From NCBI GenBank assembly GCA_030696305.1, contig JAUYSP010000013.1, positions 1 to 46,301 of the forward strand: DNA of 46,301 bases, read 5' to 3'. Shown in pieces: positions 6,811 through 16,809 of the stretch (positions within the stretch are counted from its first letter, which is position 1; every line of letters begins with the position of its first letter). A program made the translations under genes and the position numbers. Source of the DNA: Legionellaceae bacterium. GTDB taxonomy: Bacteria > Pseudomonadota > Gammaproteobacteria > Legionellales > Legionellaceae. Under the pieces are notes generated by a model that saw nothing but the letters and a program-made list of their open reading frames with translations, was not told where the DNA came from and did no database searches.

Positions 6811-8826
6811 ATGCGACTTATGATGGCTTGTTTATTATGCTGTTCTTCTGCACTCTCTCTAGCAACTACCTCAGGAATGGCTGAATCGCTACACCTAGAT
6901 TGGCTTGATAATACTATTCCCGCGCAAGACGATTTTTATATGTTTGCCAATGGCGGATGGAAAAAAAATAATCCAATTCCATCAGAGTATGCGAGTTGGG
7001 GATGTTTTTCTGCATTGGAACAGCAAAATAACATCGCAATTCATAAAATGTTAATGCAAGCGGCTGCTGAAAAAAACACTATTCCAAACAGTATTGAACA
7101 ACAAGTTGGCGACTTTTATTTTAGCGGGATGGACGAAGCCAGCATTAATAAATTGGGCATTACCCCACTTAAGCCCGAATTCGATAAAATTGATGCGATT
7201 GATAATTTAACTGATTTACAAGAAGCGGTTGCTCATCTGCACAAGCTAGGAATTGGCGTTATTTTTGGTTTTGGTAGCATGCAAGATTTTACTGATAGTA
7301 CGCAAATGATCGCTGCTGTATCTCAGGGTGGTTTAAGTTTGCCTGATAGAGATTATTATTTAAAACAAGACGTAAAATTTAAAAAAATTCGGGAAGAATT
7401 TTTGCAGCATATGACAAAAATGTTTACCTTAATGGGGGATGGGCCTGCGTTTGGTGCTGCTGAAGCCAAAGCGGTTATGCAGATTGAAACCACACTTGCT
7501 GAAGCATCCATGAGTCAAATTGCTATGCGAGATCCTCGGGCTGTTTATCATATCATGTCCTTAGATCAACTCCAGAAATTAACGCCTAATTTTGTGTGGT
7601 CAACCTATTTTAAAGAGATGGGGCAATCTACTTTAACCCAAGTAAATATGGGCATGCCAGAATTTATGAAAGCGGTTAATCAAGCATTGAAAGATATTTC
7701 GATTGCAGACTGGAAAACGTATTTACGATGGCATTTATTAAGTGAGGCATCGCCTTATTTGTCTAAACGATTTGCCGAACAAAATTTCCACATGGTTTCT
7801 GTATTAACTGGTATTGAAACTTTACCGCCCCGCTGGAAACAGGTTATTTCAACTGAAAATGGTATTTTAGGTTTTGCAGTAGGTGAATTATATGTAAAAA
7901 AATATTTTTCTCCGCAAACAAAAAAAGAAGTAATGGATATGATAGCTAACATTCGTAATGTCTTACGAAAAGATTTATCTACATTGAGTTGGATGACGCC
8001 CGCTACACGACAGGCAGCGGTGATTAAATTAAATCGGATGGAGGAGCGTGTTGGATATCCAGATAAATGGCGTGATTACTCGTCTTTAAAGATTGACCGA
8101 GGTCCTTATATTTTAAATATATTAAGGGGGAGTTCTTTTTTAGTGGCTCGAGATTTGAATAAAATTGGCAAGCCAATTGATCGAACTGAATGGGAAATGA
8201 CACCGCAAACAGTTAATGCCTATTACAGTCCATCCATGAATAGTATTAATTTGCCTATGGGAATTCTGCAGCCCCCTTATTTTGATCCAAAAGCTCCAGC
8301 TTCAGTAAATTATGGCGCTATAGGTGTTGTTATTGGTCACGAAATCACGCATGGTTTTGATGATCAAGGTGCTCAATTTGATGAAAAAGGCAATTTACAT
8401 AATTGGTGGACACCAGTGGATTTGAAAAAATTCCAAATGGCTACTCAGTGCGTTGTAAATCAATTTTCACAATACAAAGTAAATGATGATGTCTCGCTAC
8501 AAGGAAAATTGGTGGTCGGCGAGGCTACAGCTGATTTAGGCGGTTTAATTTTAGCTTATCGTGCCTATCATGCATCTGATGAATACAAACAAGCTCAATC
8601 AATAGAAGGGTATACGCCTGATCAGCAGTTTTTTGTGAGTTTTGCTCATGTTTGGGCAAACAATATTCGTCCACAGCAGGCTCTTAATTTAGTAATGACT
8701 GATCCCCATCCGCCTGCACGGTATAGAGTGAATGGTACGCTAGCAAATGTGCCGCAATTTCAATCTGTCTTTAATGTACCTGAAGGCAGTGAAATGATTA
8801 ATAAGAATAGATGTGTCATTTGGTAA
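6811..8826 (+). CDS. pepO: M13 family (neprilysin/PepO-like) zinc metallopeptidase, secreted
   Basis: A zinc endopeptidase of 671 residues, the usual length of bacterial M13 enzymes. It starts with a signal peptide (about residues 1-18). The mature N-terminus has the family block DDFYMFANGGWKKNNPIP. The zinc site is HEITH (H510, E511, H514), the third ligand is E571 in GEATADLGG, and the protein ends in the typical CVIW. The NAYYSPSMNSINLP substrate-cleft motif is also present. It would act in the periplasm or outside the cell on peptides of limited size. It ends at a long hairpin shared with the convergent gatB. Confidence 0.93.
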   Translation: MRLMMACLLCCSSALSLATTSGMAESLHLDWLDNTIPAQDDFYMFANGGWKKNNPIPSEYASWGCFSALEQQNNIAIHKMLMQAAAEKNTIPNSIEQQVGDFYFSGMDEASINKLGITPLKPEFDKIDAIDNLTDLQEAVAHLHKLGIGVIFGFGSMQDFTDSTQMIAAVSQGGLSLPDRDYYLKQDVKFKKIREEFLQHMTKMFTLMGDGPAFGAAEAKAVMQIETTLAEASMSQIAMRDPRAVYHIMSLDQLQKLTPNFVWSTYFKEMGQSTLTQVNMGMPEFMKAVNQALKDISIADWKTYLRWHLLSEASPYLSKRFAEQNFHMVSVLTGIETLPPRWKQVISTENGILGFAVGELYVKKYFSPQTKKEVMDMIANIRNVLRKDLSTLSWMTPATRQAAVIKLNRMEERVGYPDKWRDYSSLKIDRGPYILNILRGSSFLVARDLNKIGKPIDRTEWEMTPQTVNAYYSPSMNSINLPMGILQPPYFDPKAPASVNYGAIGVVIGHEITHGFDDQGAQFDEKGNLHNWWTPVDLKKFQMATQCVVNQFSQYKVNDDVSLQGKLVVGEATADLGGLILAYRAYHASDEYKQAQSIEGYTPDQQFFVSFAHVWANNIRPQQALNLVMTDPHPPARYRVNGTLANVPQFQSVFNVPEGSEMINKNRCVIW

Positions 8827-8840
8827 GGAGTCTTTATTGA

Positions 8841-8875
8841 GTAGCCCGCAAGCAGTAATACTGTTTGAGGGCTAC
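8841..8875. terminator. Hairpin between convergent pepO and gatB
   Basis: GTAGCCC (8841-8847) pairs with GGGCTAC (8869-8875), and CAAGCAG pairs with CTGTTTG inside it, leaving a five-base loop. There is no clear U-tract in either direction. It probably acts as a bidirectional transcription end. Confidence 0.55.
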
Positions 8876-8914
8876 TGCCGGGCTGCATATACTAGGGCCT
8901 ATATTTGTCATTGC

Positions 8915-10348
8915 TCACTTTAAATACTTTAAAAGAATAGCATTAACCTGTTCCGGTGATGCTTGTCCCCTCGTTTCTTTCATGATTTGGCCAACGAAAA
9001 AGGAAAGGAGTTTTTCTTTACCGGCGCGATATTCACTAACTTGCTGTGGATTTTTTTCGATGATGGTGCTAACAAGCGCTTCGAGTTGCGCATTATCAGC
9101 CATCGATTCATAGCCCTCTTGGGCAATAATCGCATCTACGTCGCCGTCACTGATGATTAGCTTTGCAAAAATCTGTTTGGCTATTTTTGTTGAAATAGTA
9201 TTGTCTGCCACGCGATCTAATAAACACGCTAAACGATCGGCTGCAACAGGAGGGCTGTCAAAGGTCCTATTATGTTCATTCAATGCAGCGCAATAGGATC
9301 CTTTCAACCAATTTACAATGGATTTAGCTGAAGCGTGAGATTGTTTTTTTACTGCATCATAAAAATGAATATGCTCTGGAGAAGATAAAAGAAATTCAAC
9401 ATCATCTTCTACGAAACTATCTTCGCCTAACAAACGGGCTTTGATTGTTGCTGGTAAGGGAGGCATGCTATTTTTGATTGTATTTAATTCTTCTGCAGAT
9501 AGTTTGATAGGTAATAAATCAGGATCAGTAAAATAGCGATAGTCATTTTCATTTTCTTTATCGCGCATTGGCTGAGTTGTGTTCGTATCGGGGCAATATA
9601 ACCTTGTTTGCTGAATTATTTGTTCACCCGCTTCTAAAATATCTTGATGACGTTGTGTTTCAAAAGCAATGGCCTTCTCGATAAAGCGAAATGAATTTAG
9701 GTTTTTTAATTCCGTTCGTGTGCCTAACTTAGAATCTCCTTGTTTTTTAATCGACAAATTGACATCGCATCGAAAGGACCCTTCTTGCATGTTGCCATCA
9801 CAGACATGCAGAAAACGTAATAACTGATGTAACGTTTTTAAATACTGAATTGCTTCTTCGGCCGATGATAAACAAGGGGTTGTGACAATTTCTAACAAGG
9901 GGGTGCCCGCCCGGTTTAAATCAATACCAGTAAATTTAGCCTGCATGTCATGCATGGATTTACCAGCATCCTCTTCCAAATGTGCGCGCTCAATAATAAT
10001 CCGTTTAGTACCATTTGTTTTACATGGAATATCAATATAACCATGACTCACAATAGGGCGACGAAATTGACTAATTTGATATCCTTTAGGTAAATCAGGA
10101 TAGAAGTAATTTTTACGTTCAAAATACGATAAGTCATTAATTTCAGCGTGAATGGCTAATCCTAATTGAATAGCGAGTTGAACCGCTTTGTGATTCAGTG
10201 TAGGTAGTGTGCCAGGAAATCCTGCGTCAATAAAATTAGTTTGTGAATTAGCTGACGCACCGTATTGGGTACTGGCAGTTGAGAATAATTTGGATTTGGT
10301 TGTTAGTTGGGCATGTACTTCAAGGCCAATTACTGTTTCCCATGTCAT
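8915..10348 (-). CDS. gatB: Aspartyl/glutamyl-tRNA amidotransferase subunit B
   Basis: Subunit of the GatCAB amidotransferase that converts misacylated Glu-tRNA(Gln) and/or Asp-tRNA(Asn) to the correct amidated form. The 477-residue protein has the full N-terminal kinase-like cradle ([20 protein letters not shown]), the [13 protein letters not shown] motif, HLEEDAGKS and [18 protein letters not shown] blocks, and the C-terminal GatB/YqeY tail. Its ATG overlaps the gatA stop by four bases, giving tight translational coupling in the order gatC-gatA-gatB. Presence of GatCAB means this organism relies on the indirect route for at least one of the two tRNAs. Confidence 0.97.
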   Translation of the reverse strand: MTWETVIGLEVHAQLTTKSKLFSTASTQYGASANSQTNFIDAGFPGTLPTLNHKAVQLAIQLGLAIHAEINDLSYFERKNYFYPDLPKGYQISQFRRPIVSHGYIDIPCKTNGTKRIIIERAHLEEDAGKSMHDMQAKFTGIDLNRAGTPLLEIVTTPCLSSAEEAIQYLKTLHQLLRFLHVCDGNMQEGSFRCDVNLSIKKQGDSKLGTRTELKNLNSFRFIEKAIAFETQRHQDILEAGEQIIQQTRLYCPDTNTTQPMRDKENENDYRYFTDPDLLPIKLSAEELNTIKNSMPPLPATIKARLLGEDSFVEDDVEFLLSSPEHIHFYDAVKKQSHASAKSIVNWLKGSYCAALNEHNRTFDSPPVAADRLACLLDRVADNTISTKIAKQIFAKLIISDGDVDAIIAQEGYESMADNAQLEALVSTIIEKNPQQVSEYRAGKEKLLSFFVGQIMKETRGQASPEQVNAILLKYLK

Positions 10349-11802
10349 TTGGAGTCTCCTAATGTAGGTATTGCTTTATGCCAATTCGTACATTGTTGAT
10401 AAAAGTGTGCAAGTTGTAATAAACGAGCTTCACTAAAATAATTGCCAATTAATTGCATGCCCATTGGTAAGTCTTGATTAAACCCAATCGGGATTGACAT
10501 GGCGGGAACTCCTGCCAGATTGACAGCAACTGTAAACATATCAGCCAATTGATATTGTGGTGAGTCACAATCAGTTTCACCTAGTTTGAAGGCGGATGAG
10601 AGTGTTGTGGGGCCTAAAATAATATCGACTTTAGATAATGCTTCTTGAAGTTCATTTGCAATAAGCTGCCTGACTTTTTGAGCATGCAGGTAATAATCAT
10701 CAAATTTTTCCGATGACAGCACATAAGTTCCTGTGAGAATTCGTCGTTTGACTTGCATACCAAATCCTTCGCTACGAGAACGGGCGATTAATTCTTTAAT
10801 ACTCTGCGCATGTTCAGCCTGATATCCAAAGCGTATGCCATCAAATCGAGCCAAATTAGAAGATGCCTCGGCTGTTGCAATGACGTTATAACAGGGCATC
10901 CAATACGACATTAATGTTAAATCAATTTCTACAATTTCTGCCCCAGCTTCTTCAAATAACTTTATGGCTTCTCTCAATGCTTTTTGGATGTTTTTATCGA
11001 CATGGGCACTAAAAAAACTACTAGGTAACCCGATTCGTAAAGGGGTAATCGGTTTGTTTAAACCATCGATAAATTTAGGTGCTGCTTGATTAATTGAGGT
11101 AGAGTCCTTCTCATCAAATCCAACAATAGCTTGTAAGGTTAAGGCAATATCTTCGGCGCTAGGTGCTAAAATTCCAGCTTGATCAAGACTGGATGCATAA
11201 GCTACTTGACCAAATCGAGAGACCAGGCCATACGTGGGTTTTAACCCACTGATTCCAGAAAAGGCAGCGGGTTGTCTAATGGAGCCACCTGTGTCAGTGC
11301 CGGTCGCAAAGGGTACAAGGCGAGCAGCGACTGCTGCAGCCGAACCTCCCGACGAGCCGCCAGCTACATGTGCTTGGTTCCATGGATTTTTTACCGGGCC
11401 AAAATAGCTGGTTTCATTGGTTGCACCCATGGCAAATTCATCCATATTTGTTTTGCCGAGCATGATACTGCCGTGGTCAGCTAATTTTTTAACTACCGTT
11501 GCGTCATAGGGAGCTACAAAATTAGCCAACATTTTAGACGCACATGTTGTCGGCATTATTTTAGTACAAAAATTATCTTTATGAGCCATCGGGATGCCCG
11601 TAAATAAGGGTGCATTTCCTTTTTTTAGTAGCACATCAGCTTGTTTAGCCATGGTTTTAGCGTATTTTTCATCAATAGAAATGAATGCATTGAGTGATTG
11701 AGCTTGTTGAATGCGACTTAAATAGTGCTCGACTAACTCTACACTGGATAGCTGCCTAGATTGTAGGGCTTGTATCAAACTGCGAATGGATTGAGTATGC
11801 AT
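10345..11802 (-). CDS. gatA: Aspartyl/glutamyl-tRNA amidotransferase subunit A
   Basis: The glutaminase subunit of GatCAB, an amidase-signature enzyme of 485 residues. The Ser-cisSer-Lys triad is K75 (PMAHKDNF), S150 in [13 protein letters not shown] and S174 in [13 protein letters not shown]. This spacing is identical to that of characterised GatA proteins. It releases ammonia from glutamine for transfer by GatB. It sits between gatC (three-base gap) and gatB (four-base overlap) in one operon. Confidence 0.97.
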   Translation of the reverse strand: MHTQSIRSLIQALQSRQLSSVELVEHYLSRIQQAQSLNAFISIDEKYAKTMAKQADVLLKKGNAPLFTGIPMAHKDNFCTKIMPTTCASKMLANFVAPYDATVVKKLADHGSIMLGKTNMDEFAMGATNETSYFGPVKNPWNQAHVAGGSSGGSAAAVAARLVPFATGTDTGGSIRQPAAFSGISGLKPTYGLVSRFGQVAYASSLDQAGILAPSAEDIALTLQAIVGFDEKDSTSINQAAPKFIDGLNKPITPLRIGLPSSFFSAHVDKNIQKALREAIKLFEEAGAEIVEIDLTLMSYWMPCYNVIATAEASSNLARFDGIRFGYQAEHAQSIKELIARSRSEGFGMQVKRRILTGTYVLSSEKFDDYYLHAQKVRQLIANELQEALSKVDIILGPTTLSSAFKLGETDCDSPQYQLADMFTVAVNLAGVPAMSIPIGFNQDLPMGMQLIGNYFSEARLLQLAHFYQQCTNWHKAIPTLGDSK

Positions 11803-11805
11803 GAA

Positions 11806-12093
11806 TTATTTACCCCGAATAACGCTAGGTACAAGATAATGGCCGTCAACAAAATGAGGGGCGATTTCAGCGAGGGCTTCGACATAATTTTCATCAACTA
11901 CGTTATCAACACGTAAAATTTGATGTGAATTGACAGGATGAACAAGCGGTTTTGTGTTTTTGACATCAACTTGGTGTAGTATCTCAATTTGATTTAGAAT
12001 GAGATTCATTTCATGTAATAATGTTTTTGCATTGGAAGGATCGATATAAGCTTGCTCGGCAGTTCTCTCTAACTGAGAAAGTGTGATGGTCAT
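11806..12093 (-). CDS. gatC: Aspartyl/glutamyl-tRNA amidotransferase subunit C
   Basis: The small belt subunit that holds GatA and GatB together, 95 residues, normal length. Recognisable by the LERTAEQAYIDP start helix, the LNQIEILHQVDVKNTKPLVHP segment core and the terminal LVPSVIRGK, the typical 'VPxVI' ending. The ATG follows GAGAGGCTAATT, a strong ribosome site. First gene of the gatCAB operon, divergent from the DUF1189-like gene. Confidence 0.95.
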   Translation of the reverse strand: MTITLSQLERTAEQAYIDPSNAKTLLHEMNLILNQIEILHQVDVKNTKPLVHPVNSHQILRVDNVVDENYVEALAEIAPHFVDGHYLVPSVIRGK

Positions 12094-12202
12094 AATTAGC
12101 CTCTCGCAAAAAGATCAAATTCTACAATAGAATAGTATTTAAGCGAGGCTTTTTGGATAATTATTTTCATGTCTCAAGAAATTACAAAAAAATAAGGCGC
12201 AT

Positions 12203-13090
12203 ATGCTTAAACGAAAAAACAAATTATCGCCGGTTGATAGGCGCATTTATCGCTATTGGCAGGCATTGTATTTATCTTTATATTCTCCTAAATTGTATGT
12301 TGATGTGGCAAAACGTTGGAAAGGATTCGGAATCTTCTATTGCATGCTATTACTATCCGTGGCGATAATTCCCTTTGCAATCAAATCCATTGTCCAATTT
12401 AATCAATATAGTTATACAGATTTTATAGAGCCCATTTCTAAAATACCAAAACTTCATGTTCTGAATGGACACGTAGTATTTGAGGGAAAACAACCTTATT
12501 TCATTACAAATAAAGAAGGGAAGGTGCTAGTCATAGTCGATACAACAGGGAAGATAACCCGTATCAATGATAAATACCCTGATTTAATCATGTTGATTAC
12601 AAAGGATGCGTATAATTTCAGATCGCCCAGGTTGCCTTTTTTGAAAAAGGAGGTTGCACTCGACGAACGGTTTTTCTCACCTAATCAAATAGAAACTTAT
12701 TCTTTCAAAGAAGTAAAAGATGGTATTTTTGATACGAACTTATGGATTAAAGACAGTGATTTGGTGTTTGTAAAAAATGGATTTTTGACCGTCATTTACC
12801 CCTTTTTATTGTTTTCTTTGTTTGGACTTTTGTCTACTTTTTTAATTGTATTTGCTATGATGGGGCAAGTGGCTTCATATACTATTTTTAAATATAAACT
12901 TAAATTTAAAGTAGCTTGTCGAATTACAATTGTTTCATCCACAGCGAGTGTGTGTTTGTTTTTGTGTTTAAAGGCTGCGGCATTAAACTCCTTTTGGATG
13001 AATACATTCTGTCTTATTTTAATTTCAGGGTATTTTAGTTTTGCAGTTTTGTCGGTCAAACGAGAAAGTAGGTATTTAGTGCACTCGTAA
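12203..13090 (+). CDS. DUF1189-like integral membrane protein
   Basis: The 295 residues have an N-terminal ALYLSLYSPKLYVDVAKRWKG motif, the hallmark I associate with DUF1189 proteins, followed by a first membrane helix (about 44-64). An extracytoplasmic region of about 120 residues follows, then three C-terminal helices (about 194-220, 233-255, 260-282). Function of the family is not established. The extracytoplasmic part contains short beta strands (HVLNGHVVFEGKQPYFITN) that could bind a ligand. Translation starts at ATG after AAGG. It is divergent from gatC and lies 64 bases before fadE. Confidence 0.75.
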   Translation: MLKRKNKLSPVDRRIYRYWQALYLSLYSPKLYVDVAKRWKGFGIFYCMLLLSVAIIPFAIKSIVQFNQYSYTDFIEPISKIPKLHVLNGHVVFEGKQPYFITNKEGKVLVIVDTTGKITRINDKYPDLIMLITKDAYNFRSPRLPFLKKEVALDERFFSPNQIETYSFKEVKDGIFDTNLWIKDSDLVFVKNGFLTVIYPFLLFSLFGLLSTFLIVFAMMGQVASYTIFKYKLKFKVACRITIVSSTASVCLFLCLKAAALNSFWMNTFCLILISGYFSFAVLSVKRESRYLVHS

Positions 13091-13154
13091 TTTTGTACCA
13101 TGACGAGCTTTATGAGTTGTAATTAATGGAAGAGAAAATAAAAGGAGTGGGGGT

Positions 13155-15566
13155 ATGTTTACATTTATCAGTGTGGTTGCCATTTTTAGTGGTGCCTTTT
13201 TATTACTTGCTAAACAGGCCTCTATCCTAATTTGGACCATTAGTTTTGCGATTTTAACGGCGCTGGTTAGTTTGTATGGGTCTGGGCATTTTGCTATGCA
13301 ATTAGCTACCTGGATTGTCTTTTTAATTCTCGCATTAAGTTCTATCAAACCATTGAGACGCCTAGTGTTGTCCCGGCCTATTTTTACAATAGCAAGTAAA
13401 GCTATGCCAGACATGTCATTAACTGAGCGTGAGGCACTGGAAGCAGGTACCGTCAGTTGGGAAGGTGACTTATTTAGTGGGTCCCCAGATTTTTCGATAC
13501 TGCTCGATTTTCCGGCAGTTACATTGACTGCCGAAGAGCAAGCATTTTTGGATGGACCGGTAAATACGCTCTGTCGCATGCTAAATGATTGGGATATCAC
13601 CCAAAATCGTGTTGATTTACCTCCAGAAGTTTGGACTTTTATTAAAGAAAATAAATTTTTAGGGATGATTATTCCTAAACAATATGGGGGGCTTGAATTT
13701 TCAGCCACCGCTCAAATGTCAGTTTTAGTTAAATTATATAGCTGTAGTATCACCGCCGCGACGACTGTTTCTGTTCCTAATTCGTTAGGACCTGCTGAAT
13801 TATTGTTGAAATATGGTACGGAGGAGCAAAAAAATCACTATTTACCTCGATTGGCCATTGGTGAAGATATCCCCTGCTTTGCATTGACCGGACCGAATGC
13901 AGGGTCTGATGCGGCTTCAATTCCCGATAGCGGTTTTGTCTGTCGCAGAACAGTCAATGGTGAGGAGATATTGGGAATGAGTATCACGTGGGATAAGCGT
14001 TATATTACATTGTCTCCTGTTGCCACCGTAATTGGCTTGGCATTTCGTTTATTTGATCCAGAAAATTTATTAGGAAAGGGTGAGGATATTGGTATTTGTT
14101 GTGCCCTTATTCCAGCTGAAACAGTTGGCGTTATTAAAGGGCGTCGTCATTTTCCATTAAATGTTGCGTTTATGAACGGACCGACACAAGGAAATAATGT
14201 GTTCGTCCCCATTGATTGTTTAATTGGTGGCGCTGAAATGGCTGGTCATGGTTGGCGGATGTTGATGGAGTGCCTCAGTGTAGGACGCGCTATTTCATTA
14301 CCATCAAGCGCATCGGGTGCTTCCCAGGCCGCTGCATTAGCTACAGGTGCATATGCGAGAATTCGTAAACAATTTCATCAACCCATCGCTAAATTTGAAG
14401 GCATTGAAGAACCCTTAGCTCGCATTGCAGGAAATACATATATTATCGATGCGGTATTGACCATGACAGTAGCGGCTATTGATAACGGTGCAAAACCACC
14501 AGTTGCAGGTGCAATTGTCAAATACCATACAACCGAGCGTTCTAGACATTTAGCTTGTGATGCGATGGATATTCATGGTGGAAAGGGGATTTGCTTAGGT
14601 CCCAATAATTATTTAGCTCGCGGATTTCAAAGTTGTCCGATTAGTATTACTGTGGAAGGTGCTAATATTTTATCCCGAAATTTGATTATATTTGGTCAAG
14701 GAGCAATTCGATGTCATCCTTATGTGTTTCCTGAAATGGAGAGTATTCGCAATAATAATTTACGTGATTTTGATACTATATTTTGGGGGCATTTTGAATT
14801 TACGTTAAGTAATTTAGTTAAGACACTTGCTTTTGGATTAACTGGGGCGCGCTGGGTCAGTGCACCCAAAGGGCCAATGTCGCGTTATTTTCAGCTTATT
14901 GCTTTATATAGCACGAATTTAGCATTTATATCTGATTTATCCATGTTTATTTTGGGTGGTCAGCTAAAACGTAAAGAAACCATATCGGCTCGTCTAGGAG
15001 ATATTTTAAGTAGTCTTTATTTAATTTCGGCCGTTTTGAAACGCTATCATAATGATGGTGAGCCTAAAGAGGATTGGCCATTAATTCGTTGGTGTAGCGA
15101 ACAATTATTTCATGAGTGTGAAACTGCATTACATGGTGTGATTTTAAATTTCCCAGTTCGTTGGATGCGAGGTGTGTTGCGATGTATTTTATTACCTTAT
15201 GGTTTGAGAAGAAAAAAACCATCCGATCAGTTGGGTCGTGACGTAGCACATATTTTAACGACTCCTTCTGAAACGCGCACTCGTTTATCTCGCTTAGCGT
15301 TCTATGAAGATATTGCTAATTCACCAATAGGTCGAGTTGAAGCCGCATTTCAAAAAATTTGTGCTGCTGAAGCGCTTGAGAAAAAAGTAATGCATGCAGC
15401 CAAAGAAGGAAAATTGAAAGCGTTAACCTTACTTAAACAAATTGAAGAGGCAAAAGTTTTAAATCTATTGAGTCCTCAAGAAATTGAACAGTTATACGAG
15501 GCTGAATTAGCCAGACAGTATGTGATCGCTGTTGATGATTTTAGTTCTGAAGAATTACAAAGGTAA
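13155..15566 (+). CDS. fadE: Acyl-CoA dehydrogenase FadE
   Basis: First step of fatty-acid beta-oxidation, oxidising acyl-CoA to trans-2-enoyl-CoA with FAD. The 803-residue length matches the large gammaproteobacterial FadE. Two membrane helices occupy the first 60 residues, followed by the acyl-CoA dehydrogenase core (FLGMIIPKQYGGLEFSA, CFALTGPNAGSDAASIPD, GRAISLPSSASGASQAA, MDIHGGKGICLGP) and the long C-terminal extension typical of FadE. The gene has an AGGAG ribosome site. It stands alone, so no beta-oxidation partners are nearby. An intact gene suggests use of host or environmental fatty acids. Confidence 0.95.
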   Translation: MFTFISVVAIFSGAFLLLAKQASILIWTISFAILTALVSLYGSGHFAMQLATWIVFLILALSSIKPLRRLVLSRPIFTIASKAMPDMSLTEREALEAGTVSWEGDLFSGSPDFSILLDFPAVTLTAEEQAFLDGPVNTLCRMLNDWDITQNRVDLPPEVWTFIKENKFLGMIIPKQYGGLEFSATAQMSVLVKLYSCSITAATTVSVPNSLGPAELLLKYGTEEQKNHYLPRLAIGEDIPCFALTGPNAGSDAASIPDSGFVCRRTVNGEEILGMSITWDKRYITLSPVATVIGLAFRLFDPENLLGKGEDIGICCALIPAETVGVIKGRRHFPLNVAFMNGPTQGNNVFVPIDCLIGGAEMAGHGWRMLMECLSVGRAISLPSSASGASQAAALATGAYARIRKQFHQPIAKFEGIEEPLARIAGNTYIIDAVLTMTVAAIDNGAKPPVAGAIVKYHTTERSRHLACDAMDIHGGKGICLGPNNYLARGFQSCPISITVEGANILSRNLIIFGQGAIRCHPYVFPEMESIRNNNLRDFDTIFWGHFEFTLSNLVKTLAFGLTGARWVSAPKGPMSRYFQLIALYSTNLAFISDLSMFILGGQLKRKETISARLGDILSSLYLISAVLKRYHNDGEPKEDWPLIRWCSEQLFHECETALHGVILNFPVRWMRGVLRCILLPYGLRRKKPSDQLGRDVAHILTTPSETRTRLSRLAFYEDIANSPIGRVEAAFQKICAAEALEKKVMHAAKEGKLKALTLLKQIEEAKVLNLLSPQEIEQLYEAELARQYVIAVDDFSSEELQR

Positions 15567-15621
15567 GTTCCAGACAGGTCTTTGCGCTTTAGCCATTACC
15601 TACTTCTCGCGGTTATACTCC

Positions 15622-15646
15622 CGTTGTTGCAGATTCTGCAACAACG
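15622..15646. terminator. Hairpin between convergent fadE and the Ser-rich membrane protein gene
   Basis: A perfect 11-base-pair stem, CGTTGTTGCAG and CTGCAACAACG with the loop ATT, lies between two convergent stop codons. There is no U-tract, so it may be a terminator or only a structured spacer. Confidence 0.5.
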
Positions 15647-15650
15647 CCTG

Positions 15651-16499
15651 CTAGACTACGGGATTCATCGCTATTATGGTTTGATCATAGTTGGGGTTAT
15701 TATCAGCATCATGTCCATTTAACTGAGCAGGGGAGCTGCTACGATGAATCAACGCGTTACTTCTATTTGATGGCTTCGATGGTTGGTCTCTAAAAAATAA
15801 AAATCCTGCACCAATCGCCAATCCATAACCAATAGAAAAACAGCTAACCACTTGCAATGTCACAAGGGATCCAGCACTAGTCCCTAATATAATTGCAATT
15901 GCTTGAGGGCAGCCAAATGCAAGTCCTAACGCGACAACGCCCGCAATAAGCAAAATTACGCCACTAATAGCTAAAGATCCTGTGTAGGGGTTGGATAGAA
16001 TGTTCATAATAAATGAACTAGAAGTAGGACATTTCCTTTTTGTGTATTGACGTAGTTTTGGAATAATAATGTCCTCAGGTACTTTTGTTGAGGAAGAAAA
16101 CTGTACTTTTTTAGTAGGGCTTTCGGAACCGCAGCGTAGGGATGAGAGGTTATCTGAAGGATTAAGGGATTTTCTAAGCGTAATCTCTGGCGAAGAGGAA
16201 GTGGAGGAGCCATAAGAACTTTGTCTCTTAAGAACCGGTTTATTTGGCCCTGATGGTGATGGCGGGGGTGCGGCAGGGCAGTGACGCTCAATTTGATTGG
16301 TTTCTGAGTCGTCTATAGGTAATTGTAGGTTAAGCCCGATGAAGGATAAGGCCGAATCATATGAGTGAGCAGATAATTCCGTAGGGTCCGTTAGAGCAGA
16401 TATAGATGATCCTAGTGAAGCTGATGCAGACAAAGATGATTCATGTGAAGTTGAATTTGATAATGAGCGAAGGATTTGTTCATTTTTGCAATCTCCCAT
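15651..16499 (-). CDS. Ser/Pro-rich protein with a C-terminal membrane domain, possible effector
   Basis: No family recognised; 282 residues. The ATG at 16499 is chosen over a TTG six bases upstream because GGAG lies at the right distance. Residues 1-160 are low-complexity, with many Ser and a proline-rich CPAAPPPSPSGPNKP stretch, likely disordered. Residues about 174-236 form three hydrophobic segments with an FGCPQAIAIIL turn, followed by a polar tail. This layout and the turn are shared with the protein at 3542-4129. A Ser-rich disordered region with a proline motif resembles eukaryotic linear-motif regions, so an effector role is possible but inferred. Confidence 0.7.
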   Translation of the reverse strand: MGDCKNEQILRSLSNSTSHESSLSASASLGSSISALTDPTELSAHSYDSALSFIGLNLQLPIDDSETNQIERHCPAAPPPSPSGPNKPVLKRQSSYGSSTSSSPEITLRKSLNPSDNLSSLRCGSESPTKKVQFSSSTKVPEDIIIPKLRQYTKRKCPTSSSFIMNILSNPYTGSLAISGVILLIAGVVALGLAFGCPQAIAIILGTSAGSLVTLQVVSCFSIGYGLAIGAGFLFFRDQPSKPSNRSNALIHRSSSPAQLNGHDADNNPNYDQTIIAMNPVV

Positions 16500-16545
16500 A
16501 TACAACTCCTTTTAACATAACAAGCCTATTAGATATCTTTACCAT

Positions 16546-16573
16546 CCTATATCGATCTTTTTATCTAAGTCAA
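16546..16573 (-). promoter_or_regulatory. Probable sigma-70 promoter
   Basis: Minus-strand TTGACT (16573-16568) and TATAGG (16551-16546), spacer 16 bases, lie about 47 bases upstream of the ATG at 16499. Confidence 0.45.
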
Positions 16574-16694
16574 GTGGTTTGTATATTAGTCAATTTGGTT
16601 TAATGATATAAGTTATAACGTTGTTGTAAGATTGTCTTGTAAGGAAATGCTGTTTGGTGGAAATTCATCTGTATTAGGTGTGGGATACTGCTAT

Positions 16695-16781
16695 TTGTCC
16701 GCAGGATCCAGCGGTATTGCTCAATACAACATTCTATTACACACCTATAGATAGAACTGGATCCTGCGGACAAGCCGCAGG
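16695..16781 (-). repeat. Palindromic double-hairpin intergenic repeat, copy 2
   Basis: Outer arms TTGTCCGCAGGATCCAG (16695-16711) and its exact complement (16757-16773). The right arm folds as CCTGCGG, loop ACAAG, CCGCAGG (16763-16781). Relative to copy 1 (1-93) it is inverted. The stem pair C-G there is T-A here, so pairing is preserved. It sits just downstream of minE, where it could stop transcription. Confidence 0.75.
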
Positions 16782-16809
16782 AAGTCGGAATCTGAATTGA
16801 CAACAGAAT

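Larger units (their letters stand above)
16500..16809. other. Intergenic region holding a promoter and repeat copy 2
   Basis: Between the Ser-rich gene (reading left) and minE (ending here). It contains the promoter at 16546-16573 and palindromic repeat copy 2 at 16690-16790. I see no further gene in it. Confidence 0.6.

Noticed and set aside
13076..13708. Open frame of 210 codons on the minus strand, opposite fadE
   Set aside because: It lies fully over the start of fadE, whose protein is clearly recognised. Its translation has no domain and unnatural composition, so it is a shadow.
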